NCBI GenBank assembly: GCA_050117475.1
Contig: JASFMR010000045.1
Location: 1 to 29,087 of the forward strand
Direction: 5' to 3'
From: Fodinibius sp050117475
GTDB taxonomy: Bacteria > Bacteroidota > Rhodothermia > Balneolales > Balneolaceae
Length of the DNA stretch: 29,087 bases
The position numbers and the translations under genes were made by a program. Below, piece by piece: positions 1 through 8,785 of this stretch. The notes beneath the pieces were generated by a model, which searched no databases, was not told the origin of the DNA, and worked only from the letters and a program-made list of their open reading frames with translations. Positions within the stretch are counted from its first letter, which is position 1. Each line of letters begins with the position of its first letter.

Positions 1-1967
1 CCGGAAACCGAATCAAAAGGTACGTATGTGCCGCCCGTGCGTTCGGAGAGCTGTTTGAGGAGGCGAGCATTACGAATAGTGTTTATGAATTCTGCGTTGG
101 AATGAGCCACTGCAAATTCACCTTTTTGGGTGTCAATTTCCCGACTTCCCTTTTTTGCTGTCGCCTCATAAGAGTAGATGCCTTCAGGCATAGCCCCCAG
201 GTTGAGTTGATATCTGCCGGCTCCTTTATTGTCCATTGAATAGAACCGAGCTTCAACGGAGTCGGACGAGACAGAAATATCAACCGAAGCATCTGATTCC
301 ACTTCTCCGCGTTCATTATTCAGGAAAGCATTGATAACTACAGGTTCTGAGCCTGTAAAAGATTGCTGAGAGGGCTGGACTTTAAGTTTTTTATTTTCGG
401 GATCCGTAGCCGACCAGCTTACCGTATTAATCCACAGTTTTTCAACAAAATCACGAACCTGTGGATTGGTGCTTTGTTCGAGTCGAAACCATCCAAAGCC
501 GGTAAACAGTGAAAATCGTTTATTTCCCAATTCCTGTACGACCAAAACCGGTTTTTGAGTATCCCGTCCCTGATAATTGCTGCTGAAAAGTTTGGTTGGC
601 CCCGGAGTGTTATCCAGGTTGGTAAGGGGAGCGGAAATCATAGGTATCCGGTCATACGTTACAGTCGGAAGTTCCATTATCGGATGGGCATTGGGTTCCA
701 GCTCCGGGTGTATCAATACATTGGAATAACTCCATGACCCGGTAACGTTAACCGGGAGAGGGATAATCTCCTGTTCAAATCTTTGAGGTCCGAAAAGTGG
801 GGTTGCTGCCACGATAAGCGGCACTTTTTGAGCAATAGTCGAAAGCTGTTGCTTCAGGGCTTCGCCTAAACCCGTCTTCGGGTATCCATGGATAATGACC
901 AGGTCAAGGGTATCAGGATCTACATTCAGCGTACCTTCAACAAAACGATTCCCATTAAGCCAGGTCCGACTTGTTAGCTGGATATTTTTGTCTTTCAGCA
1001 AGAGGGAACGTACAAACCTGACGTCGGGATGAATTTCAAAAGCCAGGGATAAAATTTTTTGTTTAGCGTCCAGGACATCCACAGAAAAAAGTTGAGTATT
1101 GTTGGCTCCTGTCCATTCTTCGTTCATTTTCGGTATCGATATCATGAACTGCTGCAGGCCTACCTCTTCTAATGGTAATTCAAAGGTAACTTCTTGGGAG
1201 CTATTGTTAATGGTTGGTGTAACAGTTTGTGTAGCAATAGATTGTGTTCCCTTTTGGAGTATTACCGGGAACGACTTATTTCTAAATCCATTACTGGATA
1301 TTGTGGCCGTAACTGTCTGCTTAGAATGCAGATATCCCGTTGAATTTGTCGTAACCGAATTAACGAGCACATCTTTTTGGAAGGTGGTATCACCTAAACC
1401 CACCGTAAAGATGGGTATATCGATTTTCCCGGTTTCAAAAGTAGGGTTTTGTCCCTTAGTAAATACGCCATCACTAATAAGGACAGCGGCACTGGCGTTC
1501 GCTTGATTCTCTTCAATAGCTCGAGTCGCCTCAGAAAGGTTCGTTTGATCTGCATCAAAAGACATCAGTTTCGGGGTAGACCTGCGAACTTCATTCCCGA
1601 TCGAGTAAAATTGATAACGAACTTCAGAAGAGTCGGTAAGATTCAGTTCTTCAAGTACTTGTTTATAGCTGGGGATGCCTTTATAGTTTTCCTTTTCAAG
1701 GCCGGTGCTGGCAGAATTATCCAGCATTACAAGTATACTGGGCTTTTGAGAATAATTCGTTTCTTTTTTAAAGAAAGGGTTAACGAGCAAGACCAGTAGG
1801 ATAAAAAAAGCCAGTGTTCGAAGAATGATAAGAAGGTATCGATAGATCTTACGGATGCCTGTTATACTGTTATAAGACCACCACGAAAGAAATGATACTC
1901 CCGCAAAAATAAGCAGGTAAACCCACAGGGGAAACGCTGAATCAAATCCTTGAAAGATAAAATCCAC
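1..1967 (-). CDS. VWA-domain membrane protein, partial (C-terminus beyond left edge)
   Basis: The minus frame is open from a GTG at 1967 to the window edge, giving about 655 residues and no stop. The GTG is the only usual start after the in-frame TAA of the upstream moxR-like gene, 12 bp away. Two membrane helices (about residues 13-30 and 43-63) are followed by a von Willebrand A domain with the MIDAS motif DNSAS (residues 83-87), facing the periplasm by prediction. Next come a beta-rich stretch and a segment resembling the class-I glutamine-amidotransferase-like fold (around VIIHGYPKTG), then another Ig-like stretch. Proteins of this build usually lie beside MoxR ATPases in Bacteroidota; MoxR is thought to act on VWA partners as a chaperone or metal-loading factor. 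The substrate is unknown. It is last in a six-gene minus-strand run. The family call is solid; the role is inferred. Confidence 0.8.
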   Translation of the reverse strand, partial: MDFIFQGFDSAFPLWVYLLIFAGVSFLSWWSYNSITGIRKIYRYLLIILRTLAFFILLVLLVNPFFKKETNYSQKPSILVMLDNSASTGLEKENYKGIPSYKQVLEELNLTDSSEVRYQFYSIGNEVRRSTPKLMSFDADQTNLSEATRAIEENQANASAAVLISDGVFTKGQNPTFETGKIDIPIFTVGLGDTTFQKDVLVNSVTTNSTGYLHSKQTVTATISSNGFRNKSFPVILQKGTQSIATQTVTPTINNSSQEVTFELPLEEVGLQQFMISIPKMNEEWTGANNTQLFSVDVLDAKQKILSLAFEIHPDVRFVRSLLLKDKNIQLTSRTWLNGNRFVEGTLNVDPDTLDLVIIHGYPKTGLGEALKQQLSTIAQKVPLIVAATPLFGPQRFEQEIIPLPVNVTGSWSYSNVLIHPELEPNAHPIMELPTVTYDRIPMISAPLTNLDNTPGPTKLFSSNYQGRDTQKPVLVVQELGNKRFSLFTGFGWFRLEQSTNPQVRDFVEKLWINTVSWSATDPENKKLKVQPSQQSFTGSEPVVINAFLNNERGEVESDASVDISVSSDSVEARFYSMDNKGAGRYQLNLGAMPEGIYSYEATAKKGSREIDTQKGEFAVAHSNAEFINTIRNARLLKQLSERTGGTYVPFDSVS

Positions 1968-1979
1968 AGTGGTCCGTAA

Positions 1980-2972
1980 TTACATTTCGTCTAACAGCTT
2001 CTCGATGAGTCTATCGGGAGTCAACCCTTCGGCTTCGGCGGCATAATTATTCACGATTCGATGTCTTAATACCGGTTTTGCGAGTGCACGTATATCTTCT
2101 TCTGAAACATTATATCGGCCCCGGGTTAATGCCCGTGCTTTCCCCCCGAGGATTAAGTATTGGGATGCCCGGGGTCCGGCGCCCCAACTCATGTATTTTT
2201 TAATGAAATCAGGTGCTATATCCGATTGGGGACGAGTTTTATTGACTAGGTTTACCGCAGTATCCAATACCCCTTCAGGTACCGGAACTTCCCTAACAAG
2301 GTCCTGCATCTCGACAATTTGCGATGCATTCAACACAGCATCAATGCTGGTATCACGTTTCGAAGTCGTCTGGCTGACAATATCTTTTTCTTCTTTCAAA
2401 GAAGGATAATCAAGCCAGAGGTTAAACATAAAACGGTCGAGTTGTGCTTCTGGCAGGGGATAAGTGCCCTCCTGTTCAATGGGATTCTGGGTTGCCAAAA
2501 CAAAAAATGGGGGCTCCAGGGTATAGGTATTTCCAGCAGCGGTTACATGAAATTCTTGCATGCCTTCTAGCAGGGCAGCCTGCGTTTTGGGTGGGGTACG
2601 ATTGATTTCGTCGGCTAAAACAATATTTGCAAAGATAGGTCCCTTCACAAATTTAAAAGCTTTATGTCCGGTTTCCCGGTCATCCTCAATCACTTCGGTC
2701 CCGGTAATATCGCCCGGCATCAAGTCCGGGGTAAATTGAATCCTGCTAAAACTCAGGTTTAGTGTCTGGGATACCGTACGAATAAGGAGCGTCTTTGCAA
2801 GCCCCGGCACACCGATCAGAACACAGTGGCCCCGCGAAAAAAGACAAATCAATAGTTGGTCAAGAATGTCCCTTTGGCCAACTATAACTTTTCCCACCTC
2901 TCGGCGGATCTTGTCGATGGCATCCTGAAAAAAGTCTACCGCTTCAATGGAATCATGAGGGATATTGCTCAT
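1980..2972 (-). CDS. MoxR-family AAA+ ATPase
   Basis: Cytoplasmic AAA+ ATPase of 330 residues, the normal MoxR length. The Walker A motif GVPGLAKT is at residues 54-61, Walker B VLADEINR at about 118-125, the sensor-type ATQNP at 160-164, and the conserved EAQLDRF block at about 175-181. The C-terminal lid helices contain the usual GASPRA-like block (GAGPRASQYLILGGKARAL). MoxR ATPases are thought to help fold or activate VWA-domain partners, and the next gene downstream (12 bp) is a VWA membrane protein, so the pair very likely works together at the inner membrane. The ATG start is 8 bp from the stop of the SurA-like gene. A DUF58 gene, often found between moxR and the VWA gene, is absent here. 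The family call is very secure; the target is inferred from context. Confidence 0.93.
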   Translation of the reverse strand: MSNIPHDSIEAVDFFQDAIDKIRREVGKVIVGQRDILDQLLICLFSRGHCVLIGVPGLAKTLLIRTVSQTLNLSFSRIQFTPDLMPGDITGTEVIEDDRETGHKAFKFVKGPIFANIVLADEINRTPPKTQAALLEGMQEFHVTAAGNTYTLEPPFFVLATQNPIEQEGTYPLPEAQLDRFMFNLWLDYPSLKEEKDIVSQTTSKRDTSIDAVLNASQIVEMQDLVREVPVPEGVLDTAVNLVNKTRPQSDIAPDFIKKYMSWGAGPRASQYLILGGKARALTRGRYNVSEEDIRALAKPVLRHRIVNNYAAEAEGLTPDRLIEKLLDEM

Positions 2973-2980
2973 ACTCTGAT

Positions 2981-4363
2981 TTAAGTGTTTTTATATTTAT
3001 CAGGTATAGGAATTTTGTATTCTACATACATGTCTTTACGAAGGTTAGAAATCAGTTCTCTCATAACCCGGCCTTGCTTTTCCTGCAACGCTACATTTTT
3101 GATTCGCTGATAATCCTGTTTCAGGTTAGCCACATGTTCAGGAACATGCTTGTCCAGCCGGACAATACGATATGCCCGTTTTGAATTATCTTTATTCCCA
3201 AGGGTAAATTTTTTGGGCTCCGATATATCACCTTCATCATCCAACAGTAACACGATGCGATAAAGGGCCGGATCGAGCTGATTCAACGCAATCAGGCGAT
3301 CACCGTTCTGGGGATTTAAAATGCGACCGCCTTCCGGTGCAGTATTTGGATCCTCCGAGTGTTTACGAGCCATCTCTGCAAACGTAATATCCTTGTTTGT
3401 CAATACGCTGTCTTTAATTTGTTCTAACTTATTGATTGCCGCATCGTCGTCATAACTATTTTCGTCAATCTTGATAAGGATATGATTCGTATCAATCTTG
3501 TCGCCCACCCGTTTATTCAGCCGGATTACATGAAATCCAAAAGAGGTTTCGACGACCTGGGAAATTTCTCCCGGCTGCAGAGACGTTGCAGCAGCTGAAT
3601 ATTCCGGAACCAAATCATCAATAGAAATAAGTGGAATTTTACCGCCGTTAGAGGCAGAAGGTCCATCGCTGTATTTCTTGGCCATTTCTTCGATAGTCTT
3701 GCCGTGATTAACAACAGAATCCCTAAGTTGCTCAGCCAATTTATAGGCTTTCTCCCTGGCATCTTTAGTGGCGGGAGGAATTGCTACAATTTGGGATAGG
3801 GATACTTCCTCGGGGATAGTGGGGAGTGAATCTTTGGGGATACTGTTGAAGTAATCCTTTACTTCTGGACGGGTTATTGTAATTTCTTCCCGTTTTTGCT
3901 GTTGAAAGGTTTGTACAATCATCTGCTCGCGGTAATCATCCCGCAAATCAGCTTTTATCTGAACAATACTCTTGCCGAGCTGATCTTCCAATGCTTTCTC
4001 ACTTCCTACCTGTTGAATATAACTATTTATCCTCTGGTCAATTTGCTGGTCTACCATATCATCAGAGACTGTAACTGAGTCTAACTTTGCTTTGTCCAGC
4101 ATGACATATCGATCAACGATATTCTGCAACACGGAATACCAAATGTCTTTGCCAAAAGGAATTTTTTGATTTTGCTGACGCTGCATCTGCATCATATATT
4201 GCTGGACCTGCTGGTCCACTTCAGATTTTAAAACGATATGATCATTAACAACGGCTACAATTTGGTCGAGTGTTTTATCATTCTTCGTAATTTGTGCATG
4301 AGAAGCAAGTGGCATTAAAAAAAATGAAACAATAAAAAGCAGTGGTAAATAAGCTTTATTCAT
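2981..4363 (-). CDS. SurA-like periplasmic peptidyl-prolyl isomerase with two parvulin domains
   Basis: Exported folding chaperone for outer-membrane proteins. The signal peptide (MNKAYLPLLFIVSFFLMPLA) ends at ASHA|Q (about residue 23). A SurA N-terminal helical domain follows (LDQIVAVVNDHIVLKSEVDQ), then two parvulin (PpiC/Rotamase) domains at about residues 178-284 and 285-395. The first is canonical, with the FGFHVIRL strand and YSDGPSASNGG; the second is more divergent but keeps HSEDPNTAPEGG. I start at the ATG at 4363 (460 aa), which overlaps the upstream stop by 8 bp. A TTG at 4381 would add six residues before the signal peptide and is less likely. It lies between a parvulin-like lipoprotein and moxR, an arrangement of folding factors common in Bacteroidota. 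The symbol surA is avoided because these genomes carry several paralogues. Confidence 0.9.
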   Translation of the reverse strand: MNKAYLPLLFIVSFFLMPLASHAQITKNDKTLDQIVAVVNDHIVLKSEVDQQVQQYMMQMQRQQNQKIPFGKDIWYSVLQNIVDRYVMLDKAKLDSVTVSDDMVDQQIDQRINSYIQQVGSEKALEDQLGKSIVQIKADLRDDYREQMIVQTFQQQKREEITITRPEVKDYFNSIPKDSLPTIPEEVSLSQIVAIPPATKDAREKAYKLAEQLRDSVVNHGKTIEEMAKKYSDGPSASNGGKIPLISIDDLVPEYSAAATSLQPGEISQVVETSFGFHVIRLNKRVGDKIDTNHILIKIDENSYDDDAAINKLEQIKDSVLTNKDITFAEMARKHSEDPNTAPEGGRILNPQNGDRLIALNQLDPALYRIVLLLDDEGDISEPKKFTLGNKDNSKRAYRIVRLDKHVPEHVANLKQDYQRIKNVALQEKQGRVMRELISNLRKDMYVEYKIPIPDKYKNT

Positions 4364-5285
4364 CTGTTGGGTTACTTTCAAGGGTATCGGCTTGAGTATG
4401 ATTAGGATTCGATTTCGTATTTAAAACGTTAAATATCTCTACTTCATTATTCGACTTAGCTTTAAGATAAAGATTCTTTACATAGGAACTGAAATTTCGG
4501 CGTCTTTTATTTAAGAGCATCCAGTTTTTAATTTGTTCAATCAACCAATCCAAGTCAGGCTGCTCGCCTTTGGCCCGCGAGTCCATTAATTGTACAAAGT
4601 GATAGATTCCATTGACTCGCTGAATCGGGGATATCTCTGTTTGTCCAATGATTGTTAGATAACGGTGCATAATGTCAATATTGTTGGCAGCCATTGAAAT
4701 AGGCCAATATTGTTTGGATTCGTGAATTGCTGCATCAGGATCGAGACAATATTGGCGTGCCACCTCGGGCCATGATACACCGTCTAACAGGGCTTGCCGA
4801 GCTGCACGAGCGTCTTTAATAGTTCTTGTTCGAACATGCCTGAATCTTACAAACTCTTCGTCAAGTGCAAATTGATCTTTATGGGCCTGAAAATAGGAAC
4901 GGGCCTCTTCGTCAGAAATAGTGGTGTCTTCTTTCCTGGATGCAACAATATAATCTTTCAATACCTCTCTCAATACTTCTTCCCGGGCTTTTTGGAGTTT
5001 TTCACGAACGGACTTCTTCTGGCTAAGTCCGAGCCTGTTAGCTTCCTGAAGGATGATTCTATTTTGTATCCATTCATCGCGATATCGCCTCAAGGCTTCA
5101 ATACTATCCTGTTTAAAGATAAAATCAGGTATAGCTTTTTTGGCCTCTCGGAGGTATAAATATTGATTACCGACACGTGCAAGCGTATTGTCGGCATGTC
5201 CGGGATGGGTTTTGTTACAGGAGAATAATAAAAAACCTGTAATGACGGTAGATAAAAGGAAAAAAATATGGAATAAGCGTTTCAT
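4356..5285 (-). CDS. SurA/PrsA-like parvulin-related lipoprotein
   Basis: A 309-residue lipoprotein: the signal peptide MKRLFHIFFLLSTVITGFLL ends in the lipobox LFSC (Cys 23). The body has a SurA/PrsA-type N-terminal helical domain (LARVGNQYLYLREAKKAIPD, then RNRIILQEANRLGLS-like helices). A shortened, divergent PPIase-like region follows (DEEFVRFRHVRTRTIKDA...WPEVARQYCLDPDAA...GQTEISPIQRVNGIYHFVQLMD). The catalytic parvulin residues are hard to recognise, so it may be a holdase without isomerase activity. The 3' end overlaps the SurA-like gene by 8 bp, which suggests translational coupling and joint work on envelope proteins. The ATG at 5285 is 6 bp from the transporter stop. The lipoprotein and family calls are good; catalysis is doubtful. 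Confidence 0.8.
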   Translation of the reverse strand: MKRLFHIFFLLSTVITGFLLFSCNKTHPGHADNTLARVGNQYLYLREAKKAIPDFIFKQDSIEALRRYRDEWIQNRIILQEANRLGLSQKKSVREKLQKAREEVLREVLKDYIVASRKEDTTISDEEARSYFQAHKDQFALDEEFVRFRHVRTRTIKDARAARQALLDGVSWPEVARQYCLDPDAAIHESKQYWPISMAANNIDIMHRYLTIIGQTEISPIQRVNGIYHFVQLMDSRAKGEQPDLDWLIEQIKNWMLLNKRRRNFSSYVKNLYLKAKSNNEVEIFNVLNTKSNPNHTQADTLESNPTDE

Positions 5286-5291
5286 AATATA

Positions 5292-6626
5292 TTAAAATAA
5301 CATCCCGGCGATTGTTGCAGTCATCAAGTTAGCCAGCGTACCGGCTAAGACAGCCCTCAAACCAAATTTTGCCAACTCTGATTTACGGCTGGGCGCTAAT
5401 CCTCCTATTCCGCCAATCTGAATGGCTATGGATGAAAAGTTTGCGAATCCACAAAGGGCAAAGGTAGCCATCCGTATGGTCTTGGCTGATATAACCGATT
5501 TACTCACCATTGCAGACAGTTTTGTATATGCTACAAACTCATTTAGTACCACTTTGGTACCCAAGAGGGAACCCAAATTTACAGCATCTTTCCATGGGAC
5601 ACCAACAATCCAGGCAATCGGGGACAAAGCCCAGCCCAACAACTGTTCGATTCGTAAACTACCGTTCGGAATCATAGCATTGATCCCGGTAATATTTCCA
5701 ATAGTTTCTAGAAAATAATTTCCCATTGCCAGTAAGGCAATGAATGCCAGCAACATAGCACCGACATTTGCAGCTAATTTCAATCCCGTTCCAGCACCAC
5801 TTGCCGCTGCATCAATACCATTGGCATCCTGTTGTTCTACCTGAATATTAACATCGCCTTTTGTAACCGGTTCCTCAACTTCCGGATATAGAATCTTAGC
5901 AATAACCAAGGCTGCCGGTGCCGCCATTAAACTGGCACCTAAAAGCTGTTCCGCAAACATTAATCGCCCAACATCCAGGGCAACGTGATGGGCCTGGGCA
6001 TAGGAGTTGCCGAGCATTTGCACATAGGCAGCCATGACCCCTCCCGCAATAGTAGCCATTCCACCGGTCATCACCGCCAAGAGCTCAGATTTGGTCATCT
6101 TTTTTATATAAGGCTCTATAACCAGTGGGGCCTCGGTCTGGCCCACAAAAATATTTGAAATTACAGAAAGCGACTCTGCACCGGAAGTACCCATAAGTTT
6201 CTGCATCCCTTTCGCCATAAACTTGACGACACGTTGCATAATTCCATAGTGATATAAAAGCGAAGTAAGAGAGGCAAAGAAAATGATGGTTGGAAGAACC
6301 TGGAATGCAAAAAAACTTCCCATGCTATTTTCGGTACCCGGGCTTTTGGCTAAATCTCCAAAAATAAATTTTGCTCCCTCGGTCGTAAAATTCAAGACAA
6401 TGACAAAAAATGAGGACACCCAGCTAAAAAACTGTTTAGGCCAGCCCAGGGGTCCCCAATAATTCGCCATCAGGCGGCCTTTGAGGATAAAAATTGCCAA
6501 TACAAACTGAATACCCAATCCTATTCCGACCAGTCGCCAGTTAATGGCTTTTTTATTTTGACTAAAAGCGTAAGCAATGCCGACAATTGCCGCCATGCCA
6601 ACGATACCTCGAAGTATGCCTGCCAT
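5292..6626 (-). CDS. Concentrative nucleoside transporter (NupC/CNT family)
   Basis: Inner-membrane cation-coupled nucleoside importer of 444 residues with many hydrophobic helices throughout. Family hallmarks are the GQTEAP motif at residues 162-167, followed by LVIEPYIKKMTKSEL and TGGMATIAGGVMAAY (about 187-201), and the NEFVAYTKL motif at about 362-370. These are nucleoside- and cation-binding hairpins in CNT structures. The acidic loop around residues 250-275 (VTKGDVNIQVEQQDANG) is a variable cytoplasmic or periplasmic insert. The start ATG lies 1 bp after the thymidine kinase stop, so transporter and kinase are almost certainly co-transcribed and form a salvage unit: import, then trapping by phosphorylation. 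A sodium-coupled mechanism is usual in marine or halophilic relatives but cannot be read from the sequence alone. Confidence 0.92.
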   Translation of the reverse strand: MAGILRGIVGMAAIVGIAYAFSQNKKAINWRLVGIGLGIQFVLAIFILKGRLMANYWGPLGWPKQFFSWVSSFFVIVLNFTTEGAKFIFGDLAKSPGTENSMGSFFAFQVLPTIIFFASLTSLLYHYGIMQRVVKFMAKGMQKLMGTSGAESLSVISNIFVGQTEAPLVIEPYIKKMTKSELLAVMTGGMATIAGGVMAAYVQMLGNSYAQAHHVALDVGRLMFAEQLLGASLMAAPAALVIAKILYPEVEEPVTKGDVNIQVEQQDANGIDAAASGAGTGLKLAANVGAMLLAFIALLAMGNYFLETIGNITGINAMIPNGSLRIEQLLGWALSPIAWIVGVPWKDAVNLGSLLGTKVVLNEFVAYTKLSAMVSKSVISAKTIRMATFALCGFANFSSIAIQIGGIGGLAPSRKSELAKFGLRAVLAGTLANLMTATIAGMLF

Positions 6627-6627
6627 T

Positions 6628-7263
6628 TTATTCTTTTTCTTTTTTGTGATTATTTTGTGCTCTTATAGGAGGGATAGGAGTGCCGCGGCGCCGGTCTACG
6701 GGAGGGCGGTAGCAATGTCTTGCACGTGGCTCATATGCGTCAGCTTCCCCAACAAGAACACGATCTTTGCTATCGACAACACGTTGTGAGTAATGGGCCA
6801 TCGTGCCACTTTCAGCGCAAATTGCATGTAGTTTGGTAATATATTCTGCTATTGCAAGCAACTGAGGCATCGGCTCAAAAGGCCTTCCTTCAAAGTCCAT
6901 ATCCAAGCCGGCTATGATAACCCTTTTACCGTCGTTGGCAAGTGTATTGGCCACGTTGATGAGTTGATTGTCAAAAAATTGGGCTTCATCAATACATACG
7001 ACTTGTGCTTCTCCCGTCAGTAACACTATTTGATCGGCAGTATCTACTACCAAGCCGGGCAAAGCGTTTTCATTATGAGACACAATATCTTCTTCATGAT
7101 ATCGATTGTCGACCTTGGGTTTTACAACAACCACTTTTTGTCCCGCAATATGCGCTCTTTTGGCTCTGCGGATGAGTTCTTCCGTTTTACCGCTGAACAT
7201 ACCACCACACACAACTTCAATCCATCCAACTTGTTGCGGGACAAATGACGGTTCGTTTAGCAT
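6628..7263 (-). CDS. tdk: Thymidine kinase (TK1-like type II)
   Basis: Phosphorylates thymidine (and deoxyuridine) with ATP in the salvage pathway. I start at the ATG at 7263 (211 aa); an upstream extension to 7398 is unlike the family. The P-loop GGMFSGKT is at residues 20-27, DEAQFF at 92-97 (the Glu is the expected catalytic base), and the lasso-loop region runs around 145-184. Of the four zinc-binding Cys of TK1 enzymes only two remain by my alignment: Cys149 (CAES instead of CxxC) and Cys184 (ARHC instead of CRxC). The structural zinc site is therefore probably lost, which I believe also occurs in some Bacteroidota enzymes. The tail (RPPVDRRRGTPIPP...) is basic and proline-rich and extends past the usual end. 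It heads the six-gene minus run and precedes the nucleoside transporter by 1 bp. Confidence 0.93.
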   Translation of the reverse strand: MLNEPSFVPQQVGWIEVVCGGMFSGKTEELIRRAKRAHIAGQKVVVVKPKVDNRYHEEDIVSHNENALPGLVVDTADQIVLLTGEAQVVCIDEAQFFDNQLINVANTLANDGKRVIIAGLDMDFEGRPFEPMPQLLAIAEYITKLHAICAESGTMAHYSQRVVDSKDRVLVGEADAYEPRARHCYRPPVDRRRGTPIPPIRAQNNHKKEKE

Positions 7264-7504
7264 GCGATCTGTAAATGAGTATTCTTTAGTGCTGGTTAAA
7301 GCATGGAATATATCTGTGTGAGCTTTAAAATAAAAAGATGAATTCCAGTATTTACCCAAGAGTAACACCTGAACACGAATGGGTAGCGGAAAGAACAAAT
7401 TGTGACAGTCTCAAAGCCTTAAAATCAGGAAAGGAGATGATATTTTATTCAGATCCTCTTGTAGATACAGGCAGCCGGGAATTTTGATTTCTTATTGCCC
7501 GCAA

Positions 7505-8785
7505 TTAACTGTGTACTAAACAGTTATTATGGATATCCTTAACTGATTTTAAACCTGATAATCCCATTGTCAGTTCAAAATCCGCCCGTAGGTTTTGAAT
7601 AATTTCACGGACGCCGGCTTCTCCCGCCAGTGCAAGTGCATAGACATAGGGACGCCCTATTAAAACGGCATCTGCTCCCAAGGCCAGTGCTTTAAACATA
7701 TCACTGCCTCCGCGTATACCGCTGTCTAACAGAATGGGGATTCGGCCTTGTACTGCCTCTGTGATTCCCGGTAGGGCCTCAATGGAGCTAATGCAGCCGT
7801 CAACCTGCCGACCGCCATGATTAGAAACGATAATTCCATCCATATTGGTTTGAATTGCTTTTTGAGCGTCATGTTTATCCAAAATCCCCTTTAGGATAAT
7901 GGGTAAATCCGTTAACGATCGCAGAAAGGAAAGGTCTTTCCAAGTCAAAGAGGGGCGGGAATACGTCTCAATGAACGTTTTAACAGCCTTTCGGGGTTTA
8001 TCTGAAAATAAATTCTTCCAGAAACTACCCGGATAATTTTTACTCATTTGGAACAACACCTTCAGAGAATTGAGTGTAACCCCGCGGGCATCCCGATTGC
8101 CTGCGGGCAGGGATTCCATCATATGGTTAAAGACAGGATCACTGGTATACTGCGCAATTCCCTTGCCCCGCAGAAACGGCAAATAATCCATGTCCAGATC
8201 GCGTGGGCGCCACCCCAGTCTTGTAGTATCGAGTGTGAGAACAATGGCATCACAGCCGCATTTTTCGGCCCTAGCGACGAAACTTTTAACCAAATCATTA
8301 TTCGTACTCCAATAGAGCTGAAACCAACGAGGAGATCGACCCATGACCGAGCTGCATCGCTCCATGGAAAATGAAGCCTGATTTGAAAAGATAAAAGGGA
8401 TGTTTTCAGAAGATGCTGCGCGGGCTACTGCGAGGTCTGCTTTCTCATGAACCATTTCCAACACTCCAATAGGTGCTAATAAAAAAGGGGCAGGGAAGTC
8501 CTTTCCAAATAAATGGATTGAGGTATCGCATGAGGAAACATCCCGTAGCATCCTAGGAATGATTTTCCACTGATTGAAACCAATTCGATTAGATTCCTTG
8601 GTCGATTCCATCCCAGCCGAACCGGCCACATAGGAAAAAGCTTCTTTGGTCATAACCCGGCGGGCTTTTTCTTTCAGTTTTTCAAAAGAAACCGGAATAT
8701 GGCGTTTTCGTCCCCTTATATTTCCGAGAAATATTTCTGTCTGCCGGCGTCGCGCAAATGACTTAGGTGGTAATTCGAAACTCAT
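7505..8785 (-). CDS. FMN-dependent alpha-hydroxy-acid oxidase, lactate 2-monooxygenase-like
   Basis: TIM-barrel flavoprotein of 426 residues that oxidises an L-2-hydroxy acid. The catalytic block SNHGGRQVD is at residues 321-329 (His323 is the expected base, Arg326 binds the substrate carboxylate). The FMN phosphate-binding segments are LDSGIRGGSDMFKALALGA (353-371) and IGRPY (376-380), with Lys299 in ILKG. WFQLYW at 154-159 supplies the conserved Tyr. The block TLDTTRLGWRPRDL with YLPFLRGKGIAQYTSDPVF (184-219) matches what I recall of the lactate 2-monooxygenase/lactate oxidase branch rather than the membrane dehydrogenase LldD. No membrane segment is visible. Its ATG overlaps the stop of the small membrane protein gene by 1 bp (TAATG), so the two are translationally coupled. 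The true substrate cannot be fixed from sequence. Confidence 0.85.
   Translation of the reverse strand: MSFELPPKSFARRRQTEIFLGNIRGRKRHIPVSFEKLKEKARRVMTKEAFSYVAGSAGMESTKESNRIGFNQWKIIPRMLRDVSSCDTSIHLFGKDFPAPFLLAPIGVLEMVHEKADLAVARAASSENIPFIFSNQASFSMERCSSVMGRSPRWFQLYWSTNNDLVKSFVARAEKCGCDAIVLTLDTTRLGWRPRDLDMDYLPFLRGKGIAQYTSDPVFNHMMESLPAGNRDARGVTLNSLKVLFQMSKNYPGSFWKNLFSDKPRKAVKTFIETYSRPSLTWKDLSFLRSLTDLPIILKGILDKHDAQKAIQTNMDGIIVSNHGGRQVDGCISSIEALPGITEAVQGRIPILLDSGIRGGSDMFKALALGADAVLIGRPYVYALALAGEAGVREIIQNLRADFELTMGLSGLKSVKDIHNNCLVHS

Noticed and set aside
1099..1506. Plus-strand open frame of 135 codons
   Set aside because: It lies opposite the VWA membrane protein, whose frame has clear domain structure; this one has no recognisable features.
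4794..5159. Plus-strand open frame of 121 codons
   Set aside because: It lies antisense to the parvulin-like lipoprotein with no domain or start signal.
7264..7504. N-terminal extension of thymidine kinase to 7398, or a small gene in the 241-bp gap
   Set aside because: The extension is unlike the family and the ATG at 7263 gives the normal length. The rest of the gap shows no coding pattern and no clear promoter box.
7494..7505. ATTGC-CC-GCAAT as a terminator of the FMN oxidase gene
   Set aside because: A two-base loop is too tight and no U run follows on the minus strand.
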